From positions 39,666-86,297 of the forward strand of contig MNCI01005848.1 in NCBI GenBank assembly GCA_015680685.1: a stretch of DNA of 46,632 nucleotides. The letters are read 5' to 3'. The first letter of the stretch is position 1. The number at the start of each line of letters is the position of its first letter. This document shows positions 1 through 11,101 of the stretch, piece after piece. The stretch comes from Gnetum montanum (taxonomy: Eukaryota > Streptophyta > Gnetopsida > Gnetales > Gnetaceae). Both the position numbers and the translations under genes were made by a program. Under the pieces are notes generated by a model. It was not told the DNA's origin and ran no database searches. It saw only the letters and a list, made by a program, of their open reading frames with translations.

Positions 1-226
1 ACTCTTTAGCATAGGAGATAAACTAGAAAAGACCAAAAAAATCATATACCTTGGACTTACTTAACTCTACACCGTGACAATAATACGTAAGTCTGGGAAG
101 ACAACGATTAATTAACCCCAAGTGTTCCTTGTGGTGTTTAGGCATTTAGTCTAAGGAGTTCGACTGGATTGCATGTGCTACGCTCGTTTCGTATGGTTGA
201 GTGTAGGGGTACCTCGCCACTCATCA
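1..226 (+). repeat. 3' end of a C-family LTR (element B, mostly outside the window)
   Basis: This segment matches the last part of the LTR at 20311-21243 almost base for base in stretches, including the block ending in ACCTCGCCACTCATCA. It ends at 226 with the lineage's TCATCA terminus. No primer-binding site follows, so this is the 3' LTR (or a solo LTR) of an element whose body lies to the left. The next bases, from 227, belong to the different LTR of element A. The simplest reading is that B inserted into A's 5' LTR. Confidence 0.8.
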
Positions 227-516
227 AATAGGAAAATAATAGATTACAAAACATTCTATTTCTTACATTTCCTTTCAAGAATTAGACTCTAGAAGATAAA
301 GAGAAAAGCCATAAAAATCATTTGCCTCAATCTCACTTAACCATCGCATTAGAACACCACAAGTGAGGTTAGGAAGACAACGACCATTCTAACAAAAGGT
401 TTTGCTGGTTAGAGTTTGGTGTATGCAAGTGCTTCCAGTCTACGGAATTTGACCAAGTTGCATGTGAACACCCATGATTCGTATGGTTGGGCATAGGAGT
501 ACCTTGCCGCTTATCA
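227..516 (+). repeat. Element A 5' LTR, truncated remnant
   Basis: It aligns with 11716-12003 of the 3' LTR, including the run TTTCCTTTCAAGAATTAGAC. It ends TTATCA, where the 3' LTR has TCATCA, one base before the primer-binding site. U3, the TATA box and R are missing; the sequence to the left is the end of another LTR. Confidence 0.85.
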
Positions 517-517
517 T

Positions 518-535
518 TGGTGCCATTGCCAGGGA
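518..535 (+). promoter_or_regulatory. Primer-binding site, tRNA-Asp type (element A)
   Basis: TGGTGCCATTGCCAGGGA is complementary to the 3' end of plant tRNA-Asp(GUC), whose perfect partner would be TGGCGCCGTTGCCGGGGA. The three mismatches are all C-to-T or G-to-A. It lies one base after the LTR end, where minus-strand priming should start. Athila-type elements are known to use this tRNA. Confidence 0.85.
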
Positions 536-680
536 CTCTTAGTCTTACATGCACCATCTAACCTTAGCAAAATTATCATTCACTTCATTGGAATGGACCC
601 AGGATAGTAAAATCTATGCACGCTAGGTGGTCTAAGTAAAAAATAAGGTACACTAATTAGTGGATTATCTAACATCCAAA

Positions 681-3120
681 ATGTCTTCTTCTCATAGGCG
701 AGATGGATCCAACCCACCAGTGCCACAAGAATGTTGGGTGATATACATGCATCTAGATGAATATGTCCCTGACTTCACCTTTATCCTACATTAGTATGAG
801 CATCTGTGCTGGTGGGACATTGAGGAAAACATCATATTACCACCTAACTGATCGGCTCCTAGAATGCTATTTCATAGACTAGGAATTCAAGACCATGGTG
901 TGGAGTACGTCATGGAGGACCATGACTACTAGGACTATCGTCCAACTGAGGCACAATGGGTATGAGACCAGCAGCAAGTAGAATGGCACGAACACATGAA
1001 CGGGAACCAGTTCAGTAATCCCTTATTCTTGCAAGGATTGCAGGATGATGAGGAACCTGTCTTTCATGATTCTCATTCAGCCAAGCCTCCTCCAATGCAT
1101 CAGATCATTCAGTCCATCATTCAAATCAAGTAATCAAGTAATTGGGACCCCCAAGAAGATGGGGGGTCATGCAGAAAAGGTCATGGAAAAAGTAAATATG
1201 GGTATGAAGATTGACGTTTTCATCAAAGTAGAGAAGGAGATTGACACTGGGGTGGTGGTGATTCCCCTCCTTCTTCTCCATCCTCTCGCTCTACTCTATC
1301 TTCATCTAGTTCTGATTTTGATTGTAACCATGGTAGAAAGGATTGAGGTGATGGTGGTTGCAAGGACCAAAGGGAATGACATGAGGGAGGGCGTGACTGG
1401 TCATGCAAGTCTCACCATCAAGAAAGGAGAGGTAGCTGAAATCATCACAGACATCATGGCCTTCAGTAGGACTATGACTTGGATGAACCACTATTGGCTA
1501 CTCGAAGTATGCTCAATATTGCCCAAGCAGTTCAAATACCTAGTAGGCACTTGAAAGATAGTTAGATCAAGTGCATTGACATGAACAACATCCCCAGATT
1601 TGAAGGGGCATATATAATTGTGATCCATAGACTCACTTGCAAGAATTTCATGATGCTTGCATCCTACAGAACATAGATAATGATTGGCAGAAAATTAAGC
1701 TGTTCCCTTGCATACTCATCAAAGAAGAAGAAAGCTGGTACCAGTCTTTGGAGCTAGAATCAATTAGGAGATGGAATATGATGTTGGAAATCTTCAACAA
1801 CAAGTATCAAACCTACTCCAAAGTGGCTAACTTGAGATGCTAGATCTAAGGATGGAAGCAAGGTGGTCATGAACCCTTGGATGCAACCATGAGTAGATAC
1901 TACTCATTTTTACATCGATGCCCTAGTCATGGCTACTCTCAGCGGGCATAGTTTCACCATATCATTGATGGGCTCTGCTTTGAAACTAGAAAGACCCTTG
2001 GCGTGTACACACAAGGACAACTATCAAAGCTAAGGGTCCATTAACTGTAGCTCTTAATTGAGTAAGTGGCTAAAGAAGAGGGGGAACTTAGAAAGAAGGA
2101 AAGTACAGAGGAGTATAATTGGGATCCCTCCAACAGAAAGAGGGAAGTTCGATTTTGTGCAGATGAGGAAGAATCACCACTGGATGCAGCAGTGAACCGT
2201 AAAACCTTGCCCTTACAAAAATTTTCTTCTAAAATATAGGCCAAGGTTGACAAGATGTGGGACTCTTTGGAAAAACAATTTCAAAGTATTTTGAAAATCG
2301 TAGAGAGTGCAAAGAGCAAAGTAATGATCATGATCAGTGTAGGAGGAAGGAGGTTGAATGTGCCTACCATAAATATAAGGGCAAAGTTTCTGTAGCAAAA
2401 CAAGTTGTAGACTCTGATATAGAAGGAGATGATGATGTGAGATATGCCAATACAAACATCCTAAGGGGTGTTGTCCCATGATGTCGCATCTATAAGAGTT
2501 TGGGGTGTATGCATTGAATCTTTACTTGGCAAAGAGGTAAACACCCCGAAGGTTGCCTTATCCACAAGGCAATCCTAGGCAGTTCCACCAGTAGCAAGGA
2601 CATTATCCAAGTGGAGTACCACTACAACGTTACGAATATTTTTAGCAATTGTAGCACTCACAATCATGGGGGATGACACCTCCAAGGTAGCGATACCCTT
2701 ATCGGTAGCCAAATCCCTATAGGTACTATGTTCAGCAACCAGTCTTCTCGTGGGACTCTTCTAGTCACACAACTTTTTAAAATCACTACCACCTCCTAGA
2801 ATACTTTCGAGCAAAGTCTCCATCACCTAGGGGGAGAACCCAGATCTCTACTATCCTCCATCACCTTCTCCTGCCGTTCCTACTCAGCAACATTCCACTT
2901 AGCTACCACCTGCTCCACTTATGCAGGGGGAAATACCACCACAATCACAGCAACGTAATGCTACAAGGGCTGTCAACTTACAATTGGCTCCTCAGCCGAG
3001 TGGATTGGAATTGAAGCCATAGAAACGTTCCTATTTCTAGCCTAATAACCCAAACATACCCTCACACACACCTATGGCTAGTGCCTCTGAACCTCCAATC
3101 ACCTCCACCATTCCACCCTT
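681..3120 (+). pseudogene. gag of element A, broken by stops and shifts
   Basis: The start ATG at 681 opens MSSSHRRDG; the same MSS/MPSSH opening is seen in the copies at 25790 (minus) and 33919. The N-terminal domain holds a conserved YVPDFTFIL-like block. A charged and Ser-rich linker follows (1140-1450), then the gag core, clearest at 1637-1843 with WQKIKLFP, SWYQSLE and IRRWNMMLEIF blocks typical of the Retrotrans_gag family. A Lys/Glu-rich stretch leads to a Cys-His box at about 2436-2475 (C-x2-C-x3-H-x3-C). A Pro/Gln-rich tail follows. There are several in-frame stops and at least one frame change between the N-terminal part and the core. The product would be the capsid/nucleocapsid polyprotein; it cannot be made from this copy. 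Confidence 0.8.
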
Positions 3121-3163
3121 CCAGAAACCTTCAAATCAAATGCCTTCTAATGTATAGACCATC

Positions 3164-3700
3164 ATGCTCACACATGCTGTGATGGATTGGATAAAGGTAG
3201 GCCATCTTCCTTTGAAATTAACTGATTTAGGAAGCCCCCTCATCTATCTTCAAGTGGTAGGAAATGAGCCATGTAAAGCTCTTCTATATTTGAGGTCAAG
3301 AGTCAACTGGATTTCACATGACATGTACAAGACTTGGAACCTACCCCCATTAAAGAAGAGCAACATTCAGCTTGAGTTGGCAGACCAATCCATTACTGTT
3401 TCCTTAGGATTGGTGGAAGACATTGTGACCACCGTTTGTGGGTGGTCCTATCCTGCTGACTTCCTTGTCATTCATGTTGAGAATTGTAAGGGGAACTTTC
3501 CAATCATAATGGGAAGAGCTTGGCTAGGCATGGTGGATGCATGATTAGGAATCCAAGATCTTTCCCTTGAAATTTCAAAGGAAAATCCTTTTGGAAAGAT
3601 TGAGAAGAAGCGTGTTCCATGCATCGCATACAGTGACTCCAGGTGAAATTGTGTGTAGCAGTTGTGGTTCACTAACCAGACATCTATTCAAGCATACATT
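3164..3700 (+). pseudogene. Retropepsin-like aspartic protease of element A
   Basis: An open stretch of 126 codons starting at 3164 carries the Athila-type protease layout: a WIKVGHLP entry block, the active-site turn, NIQLELADQSITV, LGLVEDIVTTVCGWSYPADFLVI and the C-terminal PIIMGRAWL, which corresponds to the usual I-L/M-G-R-x-F/W-L flap end. At the catalytic turn the copy reads LLYLRSRVN, so the Asp and Gly of the D-x-G motif are not present and the enzyme would be inactive. It is in a different frame from RT downstream. Homologous segments occur at 22646-23350 (minus), 36235-36700 and 45565-46027. Confidence 0.82.
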
Positions 3701-3947
3701 TGGTGTACCGAGGAAAACACAAGTTCAACAATGCCTGTACGTAGCAACCACAAGTCAAGAAGGCACCTAGTGGCTGACCGGTGACCCTACTAGTAGCACT
3801 TTATGCATGGAACCATCTAAGGGGCTTGTATGTTCCTATGTAGAAAGCATGGATGAATTGGAAAAGGTCCATCAACAAGTATCTACTATTGATGACTATG
3901 ATGATTAGGGAAAGTTACAAATCCCTAAAATTTTTAAATAGGAGCCC

Positions 3948-5515
3948 TTGGAACTTAAATCCTTACTGGCCCATTTAGAATGTGCATTCTTGCAAGATGG
4001 GAAGCCGATGATTATCAACACCACCCTTGCTTTTGAGCAAAAGAAGAAGTTGCTAAAGGTGGTGAACAAATGGGAGGCCACTTTTGCATGGTCATATCTT
4101 GAACTGACAAGAGTTGATCCTAGGGTTTGCCAACATCGGATTTATATCGACCCCTCCATGAAGCCACGACGACAACCATAAAGGCGATTGAATCCCAAAT
4201 TGAAGTAGGTCGTCAAAGATGAAATCGAGCAGTTGCTGAAAGTGGGGTTCATCTACTCCATTACGGATAGCGAATGGGTTAGCCCACTCGTTATTGTGCC
4301 AAAGAAGTGAGGAAAATGGAGGGTCTATATGGATTTCCGATTGCTCAACATGGATACCTTCAAGGATCACATTCTGCTCTCATTTTTGGACCAAGTGTTG
4401 GATACCATTGTAGGGCATTGTTATTATAGCTTTTTGGATGGTTATAGTGGCTATAACCAAATCCAAATTGCACTAGGAGACCAGGCCAAGACAACATTTA
4501 CAAGTTCCTAAGGGACTTTCGCATACAAAAAGATGCCCTTTGGCCTATGCAATGTGCCTGCCACTTTTCAACGCCTTGTCCTCAACATCTTCCAGCAAAA
4601 AAATGGCAATGGGGTAGAAGTCTTCATGGATGACTTCTCTAACTATGGAGCCACGTTTGAACAAGCCTTGGACCTCCTTGAGCAATTTCTGAAAAGATGT
4701 GTGGAAACTAATCTATAGCTCAACTAGCAAAAGAGCCACTTAATGGTCCAAGAGGGCACTGTTCTAAGGCACCGTATTTCACAAGAAGGGATTAGCGTAG
4801 ATCCTAAAAAAATTAGGGTCATCTAAGGAATCACTAGTTAACCAAGCACTGTAAAAGATGTTTGGTCATTCCTTGGCCATACTGGTTACTACCGGCACGT
4901 CATCGAAAATTTCTCAAAGATTGCCAAATCATTGGTGGAACTGACAAAGAAAGATACTCCATTCGTTTGGACCAAGGAATGTGAATCTACATTCCAAACA
5001 CTTAAGCAGAAACTCGTAGAGACTCCAATTCTATGGGCACCTGATTGGTCCAGACCCTTCCACATCATGACGGATGCATCCAATTATGCGTTGGGATCCA
5101 TGCTTACACAGTGGAACGATTAGAAACATCCATACTATATCCACTGTGCAAGCCAAAGCATTGTGGGTGCTAAGCTCAACTACACCACCACCGAAATGGA
5201 GTTAATGGTGGTGGTGTTTGCCTTCAAAAAATTCTGACACTATGTGCTTAGGTACAAGGTTTTTTTGCATACCGACCACAGTGCCATCCGGTTCCTGATG
5301 AACAAACCAACAGTGAGCCCTCGTATCATATGGTGGCTAGTGATTCTCCAAGAATTTGACCTCACTATGGTAGACTGGAAAGGAACTGAGAATGTGGTTA
5401 CTGACCACTTATCTCGGTTGCGATGGGATAACGCGGAAGAGGAGGAGCCACTCTCTAACCAATTTCTAGATGAACTCCTCTTTGTGGGAGTAATTGATAA
5501 GAAGATGCCCATATA
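3948..5515 (+). pseudogene. Reverse transcriptase and RNase H of element A
   Basis: One frame runs from 3948 through RT and RNase H, interrupted only by stop codons. RT blocks include SEWVSPLVIVPKK (about 4270), the first catalytic region DGYSGYNQI (about 4438), KMPFGLCNVPATFQR (about 4530) and the active-site box VFMDDF (about 4620), where both Asp residues survive. The connection domain has FLGHTGYYRHVI and FVWTKECESTFQ. RNase H shows TDASNYALGSML (about 5070), the Glu region around EMELM, HTDHSAIRFLMN (about 5270) and TDHLSRL (about 5400), all usual catalytic positions. Stops such as those in NL*LN*QKSH fall where element D still has Trp codons (TGG to TAG). Known role: copying element RNA into cDNA. 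Confidence 0.88.
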
Positions 5516-5561
5516 ATCACCTTGGTTCAGCCACATCCTTACCTATCTCACAACCCAAGAA

Positions 5562-6727
5562 TTGCAAAAGGAGTGGGACCATCGACAGAAACAACAGTTT
5601 CTTCATAAGGCCAAGCGGTTCATGAAAATCAACGACCATCTTTTTAAGGTGTGTGCAGATGGCCTGGTTCGATGGTGCATCCCTAATGATGATACACTAT
5701 GCATCCTCCAAGATTCTCATGAGGGTCATTGTGGGGGCCACTGTGTTGGACGATGCACGACCATTAAGATCTTGCTTGCAGGACATTACTGGCCCATACT
5801 CTTCAAGGATGCATAGTGGTTCATCCACTTCTATGAATGATGTTAGAGAGAGGATGGGATGAATGCATGAATGGAGGGACCTCAATAGTGGATCTAACCA
5901 TTAGAACCCTTCAACATTTGGGGCATCAACTTCATGGGTCCCATCACACCCATGTCCAACGGGACAATGTACATCATCGTCACTGTTGACTACTGTAGAA
6001 ACTGGGTAGAGGCGACAACCGTCATCGGCTGTTCCTCAAACACTACCACACAATTTGTCCAATAGCAAATTGTAAACAGGTTTGGAGTGCCACGTGCACT
6101 TATCTTAGACAATGGAATGTATTTCATGAGTATCACTTTTCATAAACTCATGCAACACTTGGGGGTTACCCATAAATTTACAACAACTTATCACCCCCAA
6201 GCCAACATGCAGGCCGAAGTCACCAATAGGGAGATTACCAAAATCCTCACTCGAACCATCAGTAATATAGGAGGGATTGGAGCACCAAACTTAATGATGC
6301 CCTATGGGCCTATCACTCCACTTGGAAACTTCCTATAGGTTACTCTCCTTATGAGTTAGTGTACGGAAAGTTACCAAAACTTCCAATCCAAGCAGAACTC
6401 CGGACACTATCTATAGCCAGTGACTTGGGCCTTGACCTACCACTAGCACAATGCAAACAACTTATCAACTTGAGCATGCTAGATGAGAATCGACTAGTGG
6501 CCCTATTAGCAAATGAGATACATAAGGCCTATAATAAAAAACATCATGATCTTAGGATTCAGAAGGTAACATTTCGATGTGGAGATAAGGTACTCTACTG
6601 GAACCCCACACACATACTGCAATGTACCAAGTTTCAAACACTATGGGAGGGATCCTATATTGTCTTCAAAACCTTCCCATCTATGGCCTTGCTTATACAC
6701 AAACCTAAGGACCCCACAAGAACATAG
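5562..6727 (+). pseudogene. Integrase of element A, no chromodomain
   Basis: The zinc-binding domain shows HEGHCGGH (about 5730) followed by GHYWP. The first Cys of the later C-x2-C pair is replaced by Tyr, in frame, unlike copy D. The catalytic core has VTVDYCRNWVEA (first Asp, about 5980), LILDNGMYF (second Asp, about 6105) and HPQANMQAEVTNRE (Glu, about 6200). A frameshift near 6267 moves the rest into another frame: ALWAYHSTWK, GYSPYELVYGK and the C-terminal FRCGDKVLYWNP and WEGSYIVF blocks up to 6727. The sequence ends without a chromodomain, which argues against chromovirus clades and for the Athila/Tat side of Ty3/gypsy. Confidence 0.87.
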
Positions 6728-8000
6728 CTAGTCAATAGACAACAATTAAAACCTTTTTGTGAACGCCATCAAACTAGTGCTACTACCTTATCATCACAAG
6801 GACAACCTCATTCCATTTTTTGGGTCTATTCCTTCCAGCCTAGTCATGGGAGAGACCGTTCTCCATGCTAATTCACTCTACTAAGCTCCTCATTGTTTTT
6901 GGAACTTTTTTGTTTTACACTTTTTTTTTCCAACATCGTTCATATGTTTGCCCATTCTTACTTAGTTTTCTTTCTTTATTTAATTTTATGTTTATTTGTT
7001 TGCTTATTTATATGTGTGTATGTGTGTTTAATTTCCAATTGGTTACTAATAAACCATCTTATTGTCATTATATGTGTTGGTGCGGTTGGTTTTCGTTGTG
7101 ATGGGTTGTGTGAAATGGTCCAGCTATTATATCTTGCTCCTGCCCTCGCATTGTTGTTCTTGAAATTTACGTCTACTATCATCTCATAAAAATCGGTAGT
7201 GAGTCCACATCATCCACCCATTCATCCACTCCATGGTTTTCCTCCCTTTGGAAACATGCAAACCCCCTTCACTTTAAAACATTTTAATTACTTTGTGACT
7301 TGTGTAGTTCCCAAACTTGGGGATGACCCAATGGTTTGAATCAGGTGTGACTTCAAGGGGAATGCAACATTCATTGTACTTTTCTGTTCCCTAGTTTATG
7401 AAAGTGTCCTCACGAATTTCTTACCACTTCGAGTCCTTTCATACAAGGAAGCTCCTTGGCAATTTGGCCTTGCATGGTGTGGTCCTCATCGCAAAAACAA
7501 AAAAAAAACATGAGGATTCAAAACATACCCCTTGGTCAAATGCATGCAAACAAGCATGGGTCTTTGCATGGTGTGGTTCCCACAAAATAAAATTAAAATA
7601 ATAACTATGTGGGATTTTTCCATTTTTTCTGCCTTACTTCTTCTTCCCAAGCACTTACGTTTTCTACCGCGAGTCCTAATCAACCTATCCTTTCCCTCTT
7701 TTGCTACCGAAGGTATGCTCTTCATCGTGGGGGGGTGTTGAGGTCTATAGAAACAAAAAAATTAATTGAAATTACAATTATTAAAGACTTAACACCTCTT
7801 AAGAGAAGAAACAAAAAACAATAGTTTAAACTCCAACTTATGCCTTATTGTTTTTTTGTTCCTAACCCATCAACTAACACTTCGGAAAATCTAATGGGAT
7901 GCATGTGCCAGTACCATAACTTGGTCAAAATGAGAAGGTGTATGAGGGCCATTTTGAGCAACTTGTGCATAATTTAATTAATGATTATGCTTGATTGCAG
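6728..8000 (+). other. Spacer between pol and ORF3 of element A
   Basis: This 1.27-kb stretch has no conserved reading frame; its short ORFs are T-rich by composition. It begins with a decayed copy of a polypurine-tract-like block (about 6838-6857, TAGTCATGGGAGAGACCG) that is better preserved in D at 39883-39902 and in C at 22478-22500. A G-run sits at about 7729-7736. The last bases are a pyrimidine-poor tract ending TTGATTGCAG directly before the ORF3 ATG. Confidence 0.6.
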
Positions 8001-10856
8001 ATGGCACCTAAAATGAGGCATCCAAGGGGAGAAGGACCATCCCAACCAAGGGACAAGCAACCAAGAATAGGAAGAGAACGAGGTGTGCGACACCTAGAGC
8101 ATGTGGAGGGCTCCCATGAAACTAGCCCTCTTTATGAAGGACCTGATGTGGAATCTGTTCATCAGATTCTTCAAGAGGAGATCCCTAGCGAACAATTACA
8201 AGGGGATGAGACTCCAATGATAGCAGCATGGCTTGAGGTCATCCTGACCTAGGAATGCCTTGACACTATTAGGCCAAGGGAGGTGCAACGAATGGTCCTG
8301 CAAGAGTTGAACTTCGGACCATTTCTAGAGAATGCACTAGAAGATGTGAAGATCCAATTACAACACTCTCCTATGTGGCCAATCATCACATCTAGTGGTG
8401 AATGGTATTTAGGGGAGACTTACCTCTTCTGGAAAAATCAGCAATCGGGGTCCAGAGTAAGAATCAAGGACATTTATGTCTCTTACTCTACGAAAGCAAT
8501 CTCACAAGCTCTAGGGTTGCTAGAGACTAGAGCTGATGTGGTGGAGATTCCTAAGCAAGCAGATCCTGATGTAAAAGGGGAGTGGATCAGGTGGTGCTAT
8601 GTGGTAGATCGCAAGGAGTTTGACACTTTAATCACCGTAGAGAGGGTATATTCAAAAATTGCATCTTACCATTTAAATCCAACGGTAAGACCCAGCAAGA
8701 TCACTACCTTCTCCACTTGTGCATGTGGCTCTCTAAGTGGAAAATTCCCAATTATCCTTCCACAATTGTTGTTTTTGGAGATTGAAGAAAGGTTCCTTGA
8801 AAGTGAACATGGAAGGCAGGCTCTACCCTTTCCCTGCTTAATCAGAAAATTATGCAAATGGGTAGGGATAGCACGATACACTAATGACACACTTCGGCAT
8901 GCCCTGATTTCCTCATGGTGGGAGATTATGAAAGATAAAACTCTGGCCACCACACGACTTGAGGAAGAGCAGCAACCACCACCACTGCCTATGCAAACAA
9001 AAAGGTTGGGCTTGCAGACAATCACAAAACACATACACAAAATCTGACAATCACTCTTGAGCCAACAAGAGCAATCTGTAGGAACCAATGGAGGGGAAGA
9101 CCCTTCACTCTATCACCCTATGATGAGCCATCTAGAGCAAGTGGCTTTATCTGTAAGTCTACTAGAGGGAGTAGGGCTGATGTTTTCTGTTGCCTAGACA
9201 CAAGTACCTACAAGAACTGATCCTGGTGTCTGAGAAGTAATGATCTCCACCCAATAATTATTTCCTGAAATTTCAAGGAATGCTGCTACTTTTTTGGTAT
9301 GCTTGGAGGATGGAGAGGGGGTGGCTGTCCTGGCGATGCATTACCAAGGACAAGAAATTGTGGCTAAAGTGGTTGCTGACACGATTGTTATGGCCCTTAA
9401 TGCACCAGCAACGCCTGTACCGGATGTACATGGACTTGAAGATGTATAGATGACCACAGGAACTTCACGTAGCAAGTTCAACGTAGCCCTACATGAAGAA
9501 TTGTTGGACCGACTGGTGGGAATTGGGCAACCACTTTTGGATGTCTTTGATCTTCCAGATAACATTATTGTAACCCAGTCGAAGCTGCTCTTAGCAAGGG
9601 GTAAGTTTCTCATCTTGGAGGGGCAACTTGAAGTAGCTCACGCGAATTATCAATGTTTGGTGATGGAAGTTGCCCAATTAAGGACCCAACTTGCTGATCC
9701 AGCTCTCCGTAACCGTGAAGTCACTAGAGATGAATCTTTTCAATAGCTTCAAGAAAAACTCTAGATGGTTGAGGATGAGTGAGAGTCGGAGATATTTGAT
9801 AAGTCCTTGATTGATGCTCATGCAAATCACCTAAACAAGGACTTGGCAGAGGTTCACAAGGAGAATGTCAGGTTGATCGTGGAAGTTCATTACCTACGCA
9901 ATGTTGGTGTTGAAAATCAACACATGAAAGACTTCATCCACCAACAGTAGGAAAAGCTAGCCAGGGTGAACACCAATGTGAGGAGATTGGCCACTAAAAA
10001 TCGTAATCTGTCCATGGAGGAAGTTCGAGCCTTGCAACAAAAACTAGCTATCGAAATCGCCGATTGGAGAAATGAAGCCCTTAAGTTTGAAAAAGTTAAA
10101 AATCACTATACCGACCAGGTGGGATTACAAAAAGAAGTGAATGAAAAAGAGATTCGAGTCGTAAAGGACAAATTGAACCAAGCACTCCAGCAACTCCGAG
10201 AAGGAGGCGAGGTGTGGCAACCCATCTTCGATGGATTGAACACCTACAACCAAGCTAAGATCTACCTCAAGGAGCTTCAAGTCAAAGAAATGATAGAATA
10301 CATGGAGCTGGCCAACCTCCGTTATGCAAACCTAGCTATGCTAATAGTTGGAAGACCACGATCTAACCCAGAGAAACAAGTGGCCACCTCGTACTCTTTA
10401 TACGAGGGCAAGTTCCAAGTGCATATAGCGATGAAACAGAAATTTGAAATAAAAAATGTGGAACTCAAGGTTCTCTACACTAGTTTTGAAGGATAACGTG
10501 TGGTTACTGAGAACTTGGCCTGACAAATGAATGACTACCAATAGCTACAAACATCAATCCAAGCATTTGACATTGAACAAAAATAGTTCACGGCTTGGTT
10601 TGTCAATCTGAAAGAAATTTTTCATGCACCTCCATGCCCTTGGGAGGTTCCAGTCCCAGCACACATTGGTGAAGCTTCTTGGATAGTGAACAATCGCAAA
10701 AGCAAAGAAGAGAAAATGAAGGCTCTCTTGGAGGCTTTTTGGTTGCCTCCAGAAGTTGCAGTTGCTGCAAGACAACCATTGTCCACGCCACTACCACCAC
10801 ATGCGCCAGAGGTTGGTGAAGGTTCGTCAGAACCACCACCACTAGGGATGGTGTGA
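8001..10856 (+). pseudogene. ORF3 of element A: 'putative plant transposon protein'-like domain plus coiled coil
   Basis: From ATG 8001 to the TGA at 10854-10856 one frame (about 950 codons) is kept without any visible frameshift, but it contains over ten nonsense codons. I start at 8001 because ATGGCACC matches the D copy (ATGACACC at 41967) and both follow an AG. Residues about 95-345 hold LQELNFGPFLE, SPMWPIITSSGEWYLGE, SYHLNPT and LPFPCLIRKLCKWVGI; the last two resemble the family Pfam calls Transposase_32, common in Athila-like elements. From about 9450 on, the protein is Leu/Glu/Lys/Gln-rich with long coiled-coil-like heptads (for example LQQKLAIEIADWRNEAL, about 10038), then a Pro-rich tail. 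I see no signal peptide or clear membrane segment, so 'envelope-like' is not supported. Function unknown. Confidence 0.75.
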
Positions 10857-11082
10857 TCTTCTGCAGAAATTTTTGCATCTTTCGGCACAGCAGAGAATCC
10901 AGGATCGTCAGGGTGTTCAATTTTGTCTCTAAAAACCACCATTTTTGTAATTCATTCTTCTCTGTACACTTGGGCACTTGGTGGATCAGTAAAGTTAGTG
11001 TCTTTATAGATGTGTTGCGTCATGTGTGTTATAGTAAGAACTTCATACCTTCCAAATTGTAATAAAACTCAAGGAGGAGTTT
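10857..11082 (+). other. 3' untranslated segment of element A
   Basis: Between the ORF3 stop and the polypurine tract there is no conserved reading frame. The segment ends in AGGAGGAGTTTTCACTTAG leading into the polypurine tract. Antisense ORFs crossing the ORF3 end (10554-10977) are shadows. Confidence 0.5.
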
Positions 11083-11101
11083 TCACTTAGTTGTGGGGGT
11101 A
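11083..11101 (+). promoter_or_regulatory. 3' polypurine tract of element A
   Basis: TCACTTAGTTGTGGGGGTA lies immediately before the TGATGA start of the 3' LTR, the expected position of the plus-strand primer. The CTTAGTTGTGGGGG core is repeated downstream of pol in element D. Confidence 0.7.

Noticed and set aside
1045-1554. 169-codon ORF, hydrophobic stretch LLLLHPLALLYLHLVLILIV suggesting a membrane protein
   Set aside because: It is the wrong frame of the Ser-rich gag linker (repeated TCT/TCC read as Leu). The same artefact appears at 34445-34708 and 24899-25342.
6865-7189. Cys/Phe-rich ORFs after integrase, possible membrane (envelope-like) protein
   Set aside because: They arise from a T-rich spacer; the matching D and C spacers do not keep the frame.
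10603-10977. Antisense ORFs over the ORF3 end
   Set aside because: They mirror the conserved sense frame, which has codon-level continuity to 10856.
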